Positions 22,221 through 33,189 of a stretch of DNA of 64,000 bases are shown here, piece by piece. Position numbers and translations under genes: made by a program. The stretch comes from Aquatica leii (Eukaryota > Arthropoda > Insecta > Coleoptera > Lampyridae): contig CM069435.1 in the NCBI GenBank assembly GCA_035610365.1, forward strand, positions 82,927,389-82,991,388, in the 5' to 3' direction. The notes under the pieces were generated by a model that saw only the letters and a program-made list of their open reading frames with translations, ran no database searches and was not told the DNA's origin. The number at the start of each line of letters is the position of its first letter. Positions within the stretch are counted from its first letter, which is position 1.

Positions 22221-23579
22221 ATGTATTCTTCAGACGAAGAACCGCCATTTCTTACTTCTTCGGACTCTGATTCCGAAACGAATTTAGGTAATTGGAATGT
22301 TACTTTTTCGGGTGAAGATCCTTCTGTACTTATAGAATTTCTTATTCGTATCGACGAGTTGTGTTTGTCTCGGGGTGTTTCACAACATCAACTTTTCCTC
22401 TCAGTTTTAGAGGTTTTGTCTGGCAAAGCTCTTCTTTCTTTTAGGACAAACCGAACCTCCTTGCGTTCTTGGAAGGACGTTGCTGCGCTGTTGAAATCGG
22501 AATTTCTTCCGGTAGATTACGACGATCGTTTAATGGAGACAATTCGGAAGCGTACTATGGGAGCTAACGAATCTATTGGGATGTACGTTACCACCATGCG
22601 GTACCTCTTCTTACAAATGTTAGAACCAGTTTCTTATCACACACAACTCAAGATTGTGCGTTGTAATCTGACTCCGTTTTATCAGGCAGGGCTTGCGTTA
22701 ACGTCGATTTCTACTTTCGAAGAATTAGTGAAATATGGAAGGCAGCTCGCTCAATCTAAGGCTTCCATAGAGGAGTACAAACCACCTACGCCTTCTCAAG
22801 TTATGTCTTTTGAGACAACTTCGGTTAACGCATGTGAGCACTATGATAGTCATCCGTTGTCTATTCCGGTTACCTGTTCTCTTGATACTTCTTCACTTTC
22901 TCCTTCGATATCTATTTCTAAATCTAATAATCGTGTTCGTTGTACTTCTAAAAATGCTATACCTTCATGTTTGGTAGCTTCTCTTTCTGGTCTGTCTTCG
23001 ATTTTGGGCATTACGTGTCCTACTAAAGACCAATGGTACAACCAGTTAGTGGGTAAGGTATCAGCGTCTCCTCGCCGATTTTCTCGTTGGTTAGTGGTCC
23101 AAGGTTTTCTGTGGAAACGAATACGGGTTTCTCCTGATGATAAGCATCTGTGGAAGCTGGTCGTTCCAAACGACCAACGTAAGCCAATCATTCATGATCA
23201 TCACGTCCACTCCACTTCTGGGCATCGTAGTGTCGCCAAGACGTTACTTTTTCTTCGGCGTCGTTTTTATTGGCCTCATATGAGATCGAAAGTGGCCGAG
23301 TACGTTCGCTATTGCCCGGTTTGTCGGTCGCAGAAAGCGCTTAGTTTAGATCAACGATTGGATCGGGGTACTGCTGGCTCTACCTCGTCTCTTCCTTCCG
23401 GACTGGCTCGACAAACTTTTGCAAATCCTTCTAAAGGTCGTAGATGTTCTACGGATGCGAAAACTAGTTCTCTCTCGTCAACACCGTTTCGTTTTGACAT
23501 TTCTGGTTGTACTTCGTTGCGTCCTTCTATTAATCGTTCACTTCTTTTTCACCGGCGTCGTAAGCGTCGTAAGTTCTAA
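22221..23579 (+). CDS. gag fused to integrase zinc (H2C2) domain
   Basis: A single open frame of 452 codons. The first ATG is at 22221 (MYSSDEEPPFL); upstream codons in frame lack ATG. Residues about 20-200 form a retrotransposon gag-like capsid region (WNVTFSGEDPSVLIEFL, SWKDVAALLKSEFLP, YDDRLMETIRKRTMGANES). A Ser-rich linker replaces the usual nucleocapsid, protease, RT and RNase H. Residues about 300-372 are the integrase N-terminal domain (LWKLVVPNDQRKPIIHDHHV, SGHRSVAKTLL, FYWPHM, YCPVCRSQK), with the His pair near 327-335 and the Cys pair near 366/369. A basic tail ends in HRRRKRRKF. The frame has no stops, so a protein could still be made. In capsid assembly a gag protein would package RNA; whether the zinc domain contributes is unknown. 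Confidence 0.88.
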   Translation: MYSSDEEPPFLTSSDSDSETNLGNWNVTFSGEDPSVLIEFLIRIDELCLSRGVSQHQLFLSVLEVLSGKALLSFRTNRTSLRSWKDVAALLKSEFLPVDYDDRLMETIRKRTMGANESIGMYVTTMRYLFLQMLEPVSYHTQLKIVRCNLTPFYQAGLALTSISTFEELVKYGRQLAQSKASIEEYKPPTPSQVMSFETTSVNACEHYDSHPLSIPVTCSLDTSSLSPSISISKSNNRVRCTSKNAIPSCLVASLSGLSSILGITCPTKDQWYNQLVGKVSASPRRFSRWLVVQGFLWKRIRVSPDDKHLWKLVVPNDQRKPIIHDHHVHSTSGHRSVAKTLLFLRRRFYWPHMRSKVAEYVRYCPVCRSQKALSLDQRLDRGTAGSTSSLPSGLARQTFANPSKGRRCSTDAKTSSLSSTPFRFDISGCTSLRPSINRSLLFHRRRKRRKF

Positions 23580-25710
23580 TCTGTTTTGTTTCGCTTTAGG
23601 ATTTCGACTTTTGGCTATTCTGTTGGTTCTCGTCTGTAGACTCTTTGGTTTGGTTCTTTAATTAGGTTGACGGTATTTTGTTGGTTATAGCTGGGATACT
23701 CCCCAATTGTTCTCTCCAGGTTGCTGTACTAAATTTCTTTTTTTCTTGAGTTTCTGATCAATTTCTTTGGGTTTTTTTCTTAACCATCTTACTTCGGGAC
23801 GGACTACCTTTCTATTTGTATATAGTTACATCCGCTTAGTCGGCCATTTTGAGATTGGTAAGCCACTAGTAGGACTCTCGCTTTGGTTTTAGTTTAGTTT
23901 TTTTCTTTGTTGGGTTTCCTATTCCGCTTGTCGGCATTTAAGTTTTGGAGTAAATTTTCCAATTTGGGGACAGCAATTGGTACGCCCTTGTTATGACTAA
24001 CTGTGATATCTTTTCTCTTCTCTTTCTTTTTTTCTTTATTAGGGCGGTTGGTTGGGCATTGAAGGGTTGGTCACTCCCTTTCGTTTCTTCTACGGAGAGA
24101 AGAACGAATCAGACATCTACATCTTGTCTTATCTTTCTCCGTCTGTTTCCTTTCTTCCTTCTTGTTTTTCTAACTTCTTATTTTTTTCCTTCTTCTTGAT
24201 TTGTTGATCACCTACATGCCACATCTCTTTCTTTCTTCTTCTTCCTCCTAAAGGCTTACTGCATTAGGGCGGTTGGTTGGGCACCGTAGGGTGGTCTCTC
24301 TTTTCATTCTTTTACGGGGTGAAGAATGAATCAGGCATTAACATCAAGCCTTATCTTTCTCCGTCTTTCTCTATCTCTTATCTTTCCTATTTCGCATTTT
24401 TTCTTCTTGGGCTTAGGGATTTTCTATGTGACATCAATTCTTTTTTTCTTTTTGATCTTCTTATGGTTCACCTCTTGGGGGGTTAGTTGAACATAGAAAT
24501 ACCTAGTCTTATCTTTCTTGTCTTTTTTTCTTCTATCTTGGCTTGTTGCTTGAACACTCTCCTTTTTCTTTTTAGTTACTTCTTTCTTTAGTGTTCACTG
24601 CAACTGTGTTTCTTTTTTTCTTTTCTTTCTTAGGTACTTTTCTTGCTGTATTGGGTTTAGTGGGTTTTGTCTTATTGTTTTTGGATTGAAGCTTGGGATA
24701 GACTGCAACGTCGCTCCTTGTACTCTGTACTTCCGCTTAGTTGGCATTTTTGATGTTGTCAGTCACAGTTAGGATATTTCTCTACTTTGGGTTTCTTTTG
24801 CTCTTGGAATATTCTAATCCGTTCTTCGGCATTTAAGTTCCAGGTGACATTCCAACACAACCAGCACTGACTCACGACGTTCAATTAGCAAGTGAAGTTT
24901 TCTATTCTTTATTGGTTCTTACTTCTTTTCTTTCTTTCTTTTGGTTTTGTTTTGGGTTTCGCGGTTTGGATTGCTTTTGGATTGGCACTTATTTAGTGTT
25001 TAACTTTTTGGTAACTTTGTTGGTGTGACTCTTGGATTACTGATTTTTTTTCTCTGCCTTTTTGGTAGTCCGACTTATGTCGACTTTTAATCAGAATCTT
25101 TTCTTTTGCTTGAGATTTCTTCATTGGTTTTCTTTGCTTAGATCTTTAGGATCTGTTGGGTTTTTTTGGTGGAAGAATCTCATATCGTCTGTTGACGACT
25201 TGTTGAGCACAACTGCATTAGTCTTTCTTTTTGGACTTTCTTCTAAATCGCGTATCACCATGCAACATCTACATACTTTTTCTTTTTACTTCGTTAGCTT
25301 AGTTAGCTTTGGGGACTTATATTACTTCTTTTTTTTTCTTTCCTATCATTCTTCTTTTTCTCTCGGGTTGTTTGGTATTGTTGATCAGTAAGGTCTATGG
25401 GACTGCGTTGCTTTCTGGCTTTTTAGCGTAACGACTCTCAACGAGTACCTGTGCTGATACTTCTATTCTATTGGTTGAGTTTCTGGTTCTTTGGAGTATC
25501 ATTCCGCTTCATGCGACTTTTGGACACATCTGGTTGGTGATGCTTAGTAAACCGAGAAAATATCTTTCGTCTACGTTTCTTCTGGGGTTGGGCGTTATTG
25601 TGTTTCGGGGTTGGTTTTGGATTTTAGGGTTCTGTCCTTGGCGTATGCCTAAATTTCTGTCTTCATTTTAGCTTTGTTCTCGTTATTCTCGCTCTACGCT
25701 TTTATCTTGC
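23580..25710 (+). other. T-rich 3' region of the gypsy element with internal direct repeats
   Basis: About 2.1 kb of T-rich sequence with no recognised domain. A block starting AGGGCGGTTGGTTGGGCA (24041) recurs at 24266 and keeps matching for about 110 bp through TTATCTTTCTCCGTCT. A second pair is TCCGCTTAG(T)(C/T)GG at 23831 and 24732, with CGGCATTTAAGTT at about 23932 and 24828, offset about 900 bp. Related sequence occurs in the old copy at about 57350-57430 and at 59411-59540. It may hold packaging or cis signals; that is speculation. Confidence 0.7.
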
Positions 25711-25720
25711 TGGGGGGGAA
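25711..25720 (+). promoter_or_regulatory. Polypurine tract
   Basis: TGGGGGGGAA lies two bases before the 3' LTR start TGTTACGG at 25723, the standard position of the plus-strand primer. Confidence 0.8.
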
Positions 25721-25722
25721 TC

Positions 25723-27262
25723 TGTTACGGTAATTTTCATTACGTACGCCTTTGTTGTTACGGTTGAAATCTTCATTAGGTACGCCTATGGGTTTTCGAC
25801 GTGAAATTAGATTCGAGTTTTGACAACCGCTAACTATCTTTTGCGCATTAGATGTCATTTGGTAGAAAGTCGTGACATGTGAAATATGTAAGTGGCCTGT
25901 AATTAGCGAAGATTTATATTATCCGTTACCATCGGGGAAATAATGGAAAACCATTTATAATTATTTAATTTCTTAATTTCGTTAAGACGTTACAGGGTGA
26001 GCTAAAGTCATCTTTTAATATAAACTCGTTTGTAATTCGTTTTCCTTTTGACAGCCATTTTGCGTAACTTCATGTTAAACCGTGAGATTCTCGATAAATG
26101 GATATCGTTACTATTATTAACTAAGGCATCACGTTGCCGGACTCGAGCGCTAACAGAAGGCGACTGCAAGCCGCACAATTGGGGCCTTAAGGAAGCATCT
26201 TGGGCATACTTAAACTACACGTGGCTGATACGCCGTGTTCGTGTTCACCACCTATTTGTGTTCCAGCGCTACTCTGTATTCGATACCACTTTCCGGAGGG
26301 ATGAACCTCGACACATATTTATATGGGACGATACTAACTTTTCTCGATAAGACGTGGTTATAACTAATTAAATCAACGAAAAAGGGGTACCACAGCATAT
26401 AACAACCGGTTTATATTCTTTATGTTGGTTTGTATTTTAATTAATAATTGTTATAGATGTGATTTCGTGAGACATTAGCTTGACACGGTTTGCGATTCAA
26501 ATTGTTTGCAGGTTGTGTGTCGGGGGAACGTACGTTCTTCACACCAAAGGAAACACCTGTATTTATTGGTAAGTGATCTTATTTGTTTTATTACGTGGTC
26601 AAACGGGTCACTCACGAGACTTTTGTTATTAATTCTATAATTATCACTATCGTTGTTTACGAGTTAAGTAATAAATTTTACTTATGCCAAGTTGTGCATG
26701 CTGTGTAATACCGATTGATAAACGTTGATGCTATATTAAGTTTATACGCTGTGTTAGGATAAGTTAACATTAGCGTAATACTGTCTTATATCTGTAGTTG
26801 ATTGTCAATAATGCTATTCTACTAATTTATGTAAACGTTATTTATTACAAACTATTCTTCGCTATAGATTCTTATGGTAGTGTACTTATGTACGGTGTGT
26901 TGCCTATGCTACTGGCATTTTCTTTGTATTTAAACGCCATTATATTCTGTGATAAACCTTAGCGAGTTCTACATTAAAATTGTTATTGGGGTTAAATATT
27001 CTTTTATGACAATATACCTGTTTCCTATGACTATCGTAGTAACTAATTGTTTCTGACTACTCGAACAGCTGAGTAGAGGAATTACGAACCTAACATCTAG
27101 TTGCAAGTTTATTCCCATTCTGTTGTGAGCAGGCAGACGTGACTTTGGGAAAGCTCTGGCGCCCTTATATATCTCTTCAATTTATGTATCTAGGAACCCC
27201 CCCTCTCTCCGACGATTGAGAGTTGGCCGTGCAGGTTCGTAAAACCAACAAAACTTGTAACA
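25723..27262 (+). repeat. 3' LTR of the gypsy-type element
   Basis: 1540 bp, one C longer than the 5' LTR in the CCCCCC run before TCTCTCC. Visible differences include C/G in the ACCGT(C/G)AGATT context and T/G in GGGAC(T/G)ATAC. It ends ...AAACTTGTAACA at 27262, followed by AACG and the resumed MULE frame. Confidence 0.93.
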
Positions 27263-27266
27263 AACG

Positions 27267-28306
27267 AAAAGAAATACACCAGGCACCTGCGACTCCAGCA
27301 ACTCTGGAAGACTTACAAATCTTGGAACGTTATAGAATCTACAAATCTACACTAGGTAACATAGAAAACTTTTTACTTTCAAACAGTGGCCCTGGACCAC
27401 AGAGAATTTTAATTTTTGACAGACAGAGAAATTTAAATATTCTAGAAAATTGCGACGACTTCTTTGTAGATGGGACTTAAAATTGCCCCGAATTTATTTC
27501 ACCAGGTATATGTTATACTAGCAATGAGATATAGAGGTTTACATCCTGTTTTTTATGCTTTATCGCCCAATAAATCAAGAGCAACTTATGATAGTTTATT
27601 CGAAACAATCAAAACGCTTGCACCCACATTAAATCTAAGATCAGTTATATCATATTTTGAATTAGCTGCTTTTAAAAGTCTGCAAAATAACTTTCCGCAG
27701 ATTAAAATTCGAGGATGTTTTTTCCACCTAGCAAAAAACCCGAAAAAGCATTTGAACGAAGCACATTTAATTGCTCGTTATAACAACGACGCAGAGTTTG
27801 CATTACATGCTAAAATGATCATTGCTTTGGCATTTGTCCCAATGCAAGATATGCAAAACGCAATAAATGAATTATCTGATATTTTGCCTGAAGACTTGAC
27901 ACCTGTATTAGATTAGTTCGAGGACTATTACATTGGTCGTTTCAATCGCAGAGGAAATTGACGGCGTCAACCCATGTTTTCACATAACATGTGGAATATG
28001 TACGACAGAGTGCTTGCTTTAGAAGATCGTACCAACAATCATGCTGAGGCAGCACACAGACGTCTGCAAATTGAGCTAGGTGTAGATCATCCTACAATAT
28101 GGAGACTGATTGATGGGTTACGCAAAGTACAAGCTAATCGTGATATTTATTACGAACAGCTTGTTGCAGAACATGCTCCACCTCAAAAACTACAGAGATA
28201 CAGGGATGCTGACGAACGTATTTTAAGAATCGTAAAAGATTACGAAAATCGGGATGTAATTGAGTACTTAAGAAGCATTGCTCACAATTATCAAATTAAT
28301 GAATAG
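27267..28306 (+). pseudogene. FLYWCH-MULE transposase, catalytic part, broken
   Basis: The frame opens with KEIHQAPATPATLEDLQILE and GPGPQRILIFDRQRNL, then CDDFFVDGT, which holds the first catalytic Asp. A loss of 2 bases shifts the frame near 27476 (KIAPNLFHQVYVI follows in a new frame). The second motif reads ISYFELAAFKSL, where the family has CDFE, so the Asp is Tyr. IRGCFFHLAKN keeps the C-x2-H pair. The third motif, normally a WFED-type segment, has TAG for Trp (PVLD, stop, FEDYYIGR), and another stop lies near 27960. The C-terminal part (27974-28306) is well preserved: DRTNNHAEAAHRRLQIELG, then RDADERILRIVKDYENRDVI. The transposase is inactive. Confidence 0.92.
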
Positions 28307-28699
28307 TAATTTCATTTAGATGCATGCGTCGCAAATATTGTAAAATATGCAAATCCACTTTGTACATACTTTCTTGTTTTTATAAAAATATATTTAAAAA
28401 AAAACAAAAAAACGTTTTCTACGTACATTTTGGGTTGACTGATATTCGACTAGTTGATTTATTATGTGCTAAAAGCGTTCTGTATCGACACATCTATTTA
28501 TATTACTACAAATAATAATACTTAATAGCAAGAATACGGTTAGGAAACAGAAAAGAATTATTTCAATATTCACATGTTAAACGCCGTAGTGTACCCGTCG
28601 TAGGGCACGACACAAGATACTATATATGCAGTTGTGAACATCCATTAAAATAGCAACCCTAAGATTTGACAAGGAGTCTCTAGTTAAATACGTTTTGAG

Positions 28700-28750
28700 T
28701 TGGCCGGCGCCGACGCCGGCGGCTAGTTGTCCCGGCGGCCAGTTGTCTCG
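28700..28750 (-). repeat. Right terminal array of the MULE
   Basis: GGCCGGCGCCGACGCCGG, GGCTAGTTGTCCCGG, then CGGCCAGTTGTCTCGCG. These are inverted counterparts of the left array, with 26 consecutive matching bases (28717-28742 against 19276-19301). It is shorter than the left array. Confidence 0.85.
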
Positions 28751-30075
28751 CGTCTAAGCACTCAAAATTCCTCTTTTGATGGCAAACCTACGTTTTTAAA
28801 TTTATAAAAGAATAAGTGCTAAACAGATTTAATTTTATAGTAGTGTACTGGTTAGAAAAAACCAACTACCGTAAAAAAGGAGTTTTTTAACTTAAAAACA
28901 CAAAATCATTATAAAAGCAAAAATTACAATTGAAAATACCGCAAACAATAATTGTATGATAAATTACTTTAGAAAAAAGGTAATCATAAAAAAAACAAAT
29001 TTTTTAATATCATAAAAGTTATTATGCGTTTAAGACATCTACATGTTATTCATGGTTACATCAAAACTTAGTACTATTATTTTTTATAACTAGTCATTTA
29101 GGAAATTACAAAAATTACTTGAAACGTTTTATCAATCATAAAATTGTATCTAACCAAATTCAATAATTAAAACAAATTGGTAAACACAAATCATTTTCTT
29201 CAACACGTTAATTCAGCAACGCGTTTTAAACATTGACGTATGTTTATCGTTGATATCAAACTTGAATAATCACAGTTTTTCTAAACTCACAACTACAAGG
29301 TAAACTATAATACCATAAATTTATATTTATACTATTGTAAATAAGCTACAATATTACTCAAAAACCATTATAAAAATATACATAAAAGAAAAAAATTATC
29401 AAAAGTTATTTCATATTTGTATCTTATACAAAAATATTTTATAAATTCGCAATACTTATTATGTATGTTAACAAGTTATTTAAAATGTTGCTTGCAATAT
29501 TTACGTTTAAAAATTACTCCTGAATTAGAAAAGGTGGTTTTCAGACTTCTAAACGTATGTTAATCTTTAAAAAAATCTCGCCTATTTTAAAATTATTATT
29601 AAAACAGTATTTCTTTGAAATTGTATAAAACCACTTTACAATTCGACTGCAAGTTACTAAAATAAAGAAACATTTTTAAATTGCCATTATACTCTTCAAA
29701 AAATAAAAAAAACATTAATTCCAAAAGATCTTACAATTGACAAAAAAAAGCAAAACGTAAAGATTTTTATTGCAATTATTGCTAATAACAATGTCATCTT
29801 TGTTATGAAAAACAATTTCCTGTTGTAATCAAAACGCAACAATAATTAGCTTTTTAGACAAAATTATGAAAATTTTTAGTTTTACAATAGTATCACAAAG
29901 AAACTAATAAAATTTTTAAGTACATATGTACATTAAAAAATATATACTCATCCTACTACTTCGTCAACCAGTAAACACTCTATTTACAAATTATTGTACT
30001 GCAAACGATAGGTAGCCTGTGCCATGATATACATACGTGAAAGCAGAGATAATAAGTAAAAGCTGAATACAGTTA
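28751..30075. other. AT-rich stretch without a recognised gene
   Basis: Low-complexity A/T-rich sequence. No ORF, TIR or domain is recognised. The segment 28310-28690 between the MULE gene and its right array is likewise noncoding. Confidence 0.6.
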
Positions 30076-30668
30076 CTATTGCATTACTTGGCGGCGGACA
30101 GTTGTCCTAGACCGAGCCAAAGCGTTTGCGATGGCAGCAGTTTGGAAAATCATGAATTTTCTGAAAGTCGCTTGAAGCCTGCTGACAATCAATTCGGATT
30201 GACAAGAAGTGGTAATTTTGCTGGCAGAGATTACCTTTGTGAGGCGTAGGATATCTGCATCAAAGGATGCTTCAATGCGGTCCGGCAAGGTTTCGTCAGG
30301 TAAGATAACATCATTCAGCCTCCATTGCGAAAGAGGCTGAAAAAGTAAGGGAGGTAGAGCGCGACAGCTCGACGCTCGTGGAGTATCGGCTGGAGAAATG
30401 AACTATTACCTGATACTTTTTTAGCCGTTCGCAAGAGCTTATTGCCAGAAACGGTAAGGCTTATAGCCTATGAGTCGTTGCCCACTTTTAACCTCGTGGA
30501 GGTAAGGGTCTAAAGCACCGTAGAAAGAAACAACTTATCAGAATAAACAACGCTATAATTACAAAATTACTGTCGGTCTTAATTATCCAACTTTGCTTGA
30601 TAACTCACAAAACTGAATTAATTAAAGTTCTTTCGCTGTAGCTGGAGGTGAAAGATTTATTCGCACAT
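30076..30668 (-). pseudogene. R1-like family copy C: 5' region and ORF1 N-terminus only
   Basis: Bases 30370-30660 match copy A 12150-12480 block by block (GGAGTATCGGCTGGA / GAGTGCCGGCTGGA, CCTCGTGGAGGTAA, TTAATTATCC). A 70-residue open stretch (30288-30076; RIEASFDADILRLTKVISAS, ... LIVSRLQATFRKFM) fits an ORF1 N-terminus by position, but I recognise no domain. The copy lacks everything 3' of this, the opposite of normal 5' truncation. Confidence 0.6.
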
Positions 30669-32671
30669 TAAAGAAAAACCAGAGAGATAGTAAGGAGAAT
30701 ATTAAATCACATTATTTTGTTTACTTAACCGATTTTCTATCTTTTATAGTTTTCGATATATTAAAAGTGGGTCTTTAAAAATGGCCACCCTGTATTCCTG
30801 CCAAAATAAAGTTTTAATAATTTTGGACAACTACCATTTTTCTGTTATGACAATTTTGTTTTTTTATAGTAAAAAAATGAATAGTTTTTACCTGTTAACT
30901 TGTTGTTCCTTCTTTTTGCGAGACTAACATGTTACCTTGTTTAAACTTGCAGCTGTTAAAACTTTCGTCCGTCATAAACCTGATTATTATGTTTATATTT
31001 TTTTACCTCTAACAAAAAACTATGTATTTTAGTTGTGACTGATACTTTTAATAGAATTTAGACGTCTGGCGCTTTACCCTATTTACTTGCGTAGTCCCTC
31101 TACATTTTTTATAAGTTTGCATCTGCAACTATTCAAAATACTACAACATTAAGTTTTAATTTTATAAATACCTGTATGCGATTTTAATACATAATTTTAT
31201 TTCATTTAAATTTAAACATTATTTATAGAACAATACGTACGTGTACAATTAATAATTAATTTTCAAAATATTATATTCAACAAAATTTTTCATTATGCTA
31301 AATAGACTAAAAACTCGTTTATTAGTTTATTTTGCTGCCAACTATTTCATATGATGCGCTTTTAGATATCAAAAACTAATTATTACAGCTTATCACAATA
31401 TGCACTAATGCCGCGAGCTAATTTCTATTGTATGTTCAGATTATTATTTAACTAGGGAATATAGTAGAAAAAATTTTAAACGTAAAATACGAACCGCAAA
31501 TGTTTGTTGGGATTAAACATATATTGCGAAATGTAAAATTTTTTGAACCGCAAACGTTTTTAATTTGACGTATTTCCGAGTTTCATTTAAATATTTAAAA
31601 TTCTCGGAGGTGCTATATAATTAAGAACGCAGTTAGAAATGTAATGGTCAATAATCGTAATGTGTAAATGTAAATTTTATATCCGTCATTTTATTTATTT
31701 TTAATCTGAGCAAATTATTTACTTTCTCATTTTTTTATGTAAATGTGTGCGATTTAAATTTAAAAAATAATACACTTCGTGTTTGCATATTTTTGCAAAT
31801 GTAATTTTATTTAAAACTTAATAGAAACTGTCATTGACGATTTTTTTTAATTTAAAGTTATTAATAGTTAGAAGAATTTTACAATAAACTAATGGTTTTA
31901 ATTTTAACATAAAAAAAAGTTTTCAAATTTTTAGGATAAAAAGTGTTGATTAGTATTTATGATTCAATTTTTTCATGTTAGAAATACCTTGCGGTTAAGA
32001 AACTCAACAACACTTATCTTTATATTGTCTAAACGACTTCTACTTTAATAGGAAGAAATAAAATAAAAAATATCAAACTGAAGTGTCTCGCGCCGTATGT
32101 GATATAAATAAAAGATCGTCTTGGCATTTTCGTATTATCTGACAAATGACGAGGTCTTCTTTCCCTTATAGTTCCATTTTCGCTATTTCACCTGCCTTTA
32201 AAGCACGTAACTTAAAATATAGGGTCAAGAGTTGCTATAAAAGCAGATTCACACTGAACTTCTAAAGATCTTGAAAGTTTGAGTGTTTATAAATTTTTTA
32301 TTAAACATCTTATCTACTTTACATTCGCTACAACTTGCTTAATTCTAAAGACGATCCTTCCATCTTGTTCAATGTTAAAGTTTTACAATTCGGATTTTTA
32401 ACTTGAGTTTTTAATATTTCATACTGCTTCAACTAGTTTTTTTTAAATCCATTACGTATACTTAGTGTTTTAAATATTCATAGAATACATTATGTAACAA
32501 CTATAGATTGGCAATTATTTTATATAATGTGACATCATTTTTGCACTAAAAACCAATTAAATTATTATTGCTATATTTGTTGACTAAACAATTATTTCGT
32601 AAAAATGATTTAATTGAATTTTAAAAACTGTAAAATAATTGTCCAACTGTTTTTACTAAACTAAAAATTAC
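30669..32671. other. AT-rich stretch without a recognised gene
   Basis: Two kilobases of A/T-rich sequence with many stops on both strands and no family signature. Slightly less AT-rich patches (32090-32240) show nothing coding. Confidence 0.6.
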
Positions 32672-33189
32672 TTACCGTCACCTTGATTCTAAAATCTCGT
32701 AACTCAAAACTTCACATTTTACAGTAGACGGTTTTAATTGTCCTGAAGACTCAATTTAATATAGTACAAAGCAATGTGTGTGGTTTTAAGAGCATTTTTA
32801 TTCAAGAAAAGCAATTTCGACAAAATATTATAAAAATTTTTAATAATTTCAGTAATAACTTGACAGGTTTAAGAACAAAATTCAAATGACTTGCGAGATT
32901 TTACTGGGTAAAACTCACAACTGGGACACTGTAAATGTATGTAAAATTGGATGTAAAAAGTGAAATCTGCACTACGAATTGCAGGAAATGTAATATTTTG
33001 AAAGCCAATCAATGTAATTCTCATATTGGAAACATTCTATAACTTAATCTAGCTTAACAACTTGTTATTTTGAGTAAACTGAAGGTACTACATAAAAATG
33101 AAAAAAATAATGACAATAATTAGTAATATCGTAGCAAGAACTATGGAATCTAATATAACTTCTTCAACAACATAGAAAAAAAACTAATA

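Larger units (their letters stand above)
20015..27262 (+). mobile_element. Young non-autonomous Ty3/gypsy-type LTR retrotransposon
   Basis: It has two LTRs (20015-21553 and 25723-27262) beginning TGTTACGG and ending TTGTAACA, and a perfect 4-bp duplication AACG (20011-20014 and 27263-27266). A PBS-like site follows the 5' LTR and a purine tract precedes the 3' LTR. By eye the LTRs differ at about eight substitutions and one indel in 1540 bp (about 99.5% identical), so insertion was recent. Internal coding capacity is a single ORF, gag plus integrase zinc domain; protease, RT, RNase H and integrase core are absent. Mobilisation would need enzymes from a relative. An old relative with pol remnants lies at 55.3-59.5 kb. 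Confidence 0.93.
19212..28750 (+). mobile_element. FLYWCH-MULE (Mutator-like) DNA transposon carrying a gypsy insertion
   Basis: The two ends are GC-rich arrays in inverted orientation; a perfect 26-bp inverted match joins 19276-19301 and 28717-28742. Between them lies a transposase gene in two parts: FLYWCH N-terminus at 19644-20014 and MULE domain at 27267-28306. The provirus at 20015-27262 separates them. Without the provirus and one target duplication the element is about 2.3 kb. The exact outer tips and the 8-9-bp target duplication expected for Mutator-like elements could not be fixed. Confidence 0.85.

Noticed and set aside
24265..25671. Several 66-109-codon hydrophobic ORFs in the T-rich 3' part of the gypsy element
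   Set aside because: They are Leu/Phe/Ser-rich by base composition; an env gene was considered, but no signal-peptide, glycoprotein or fusion-type pattern convinced me.
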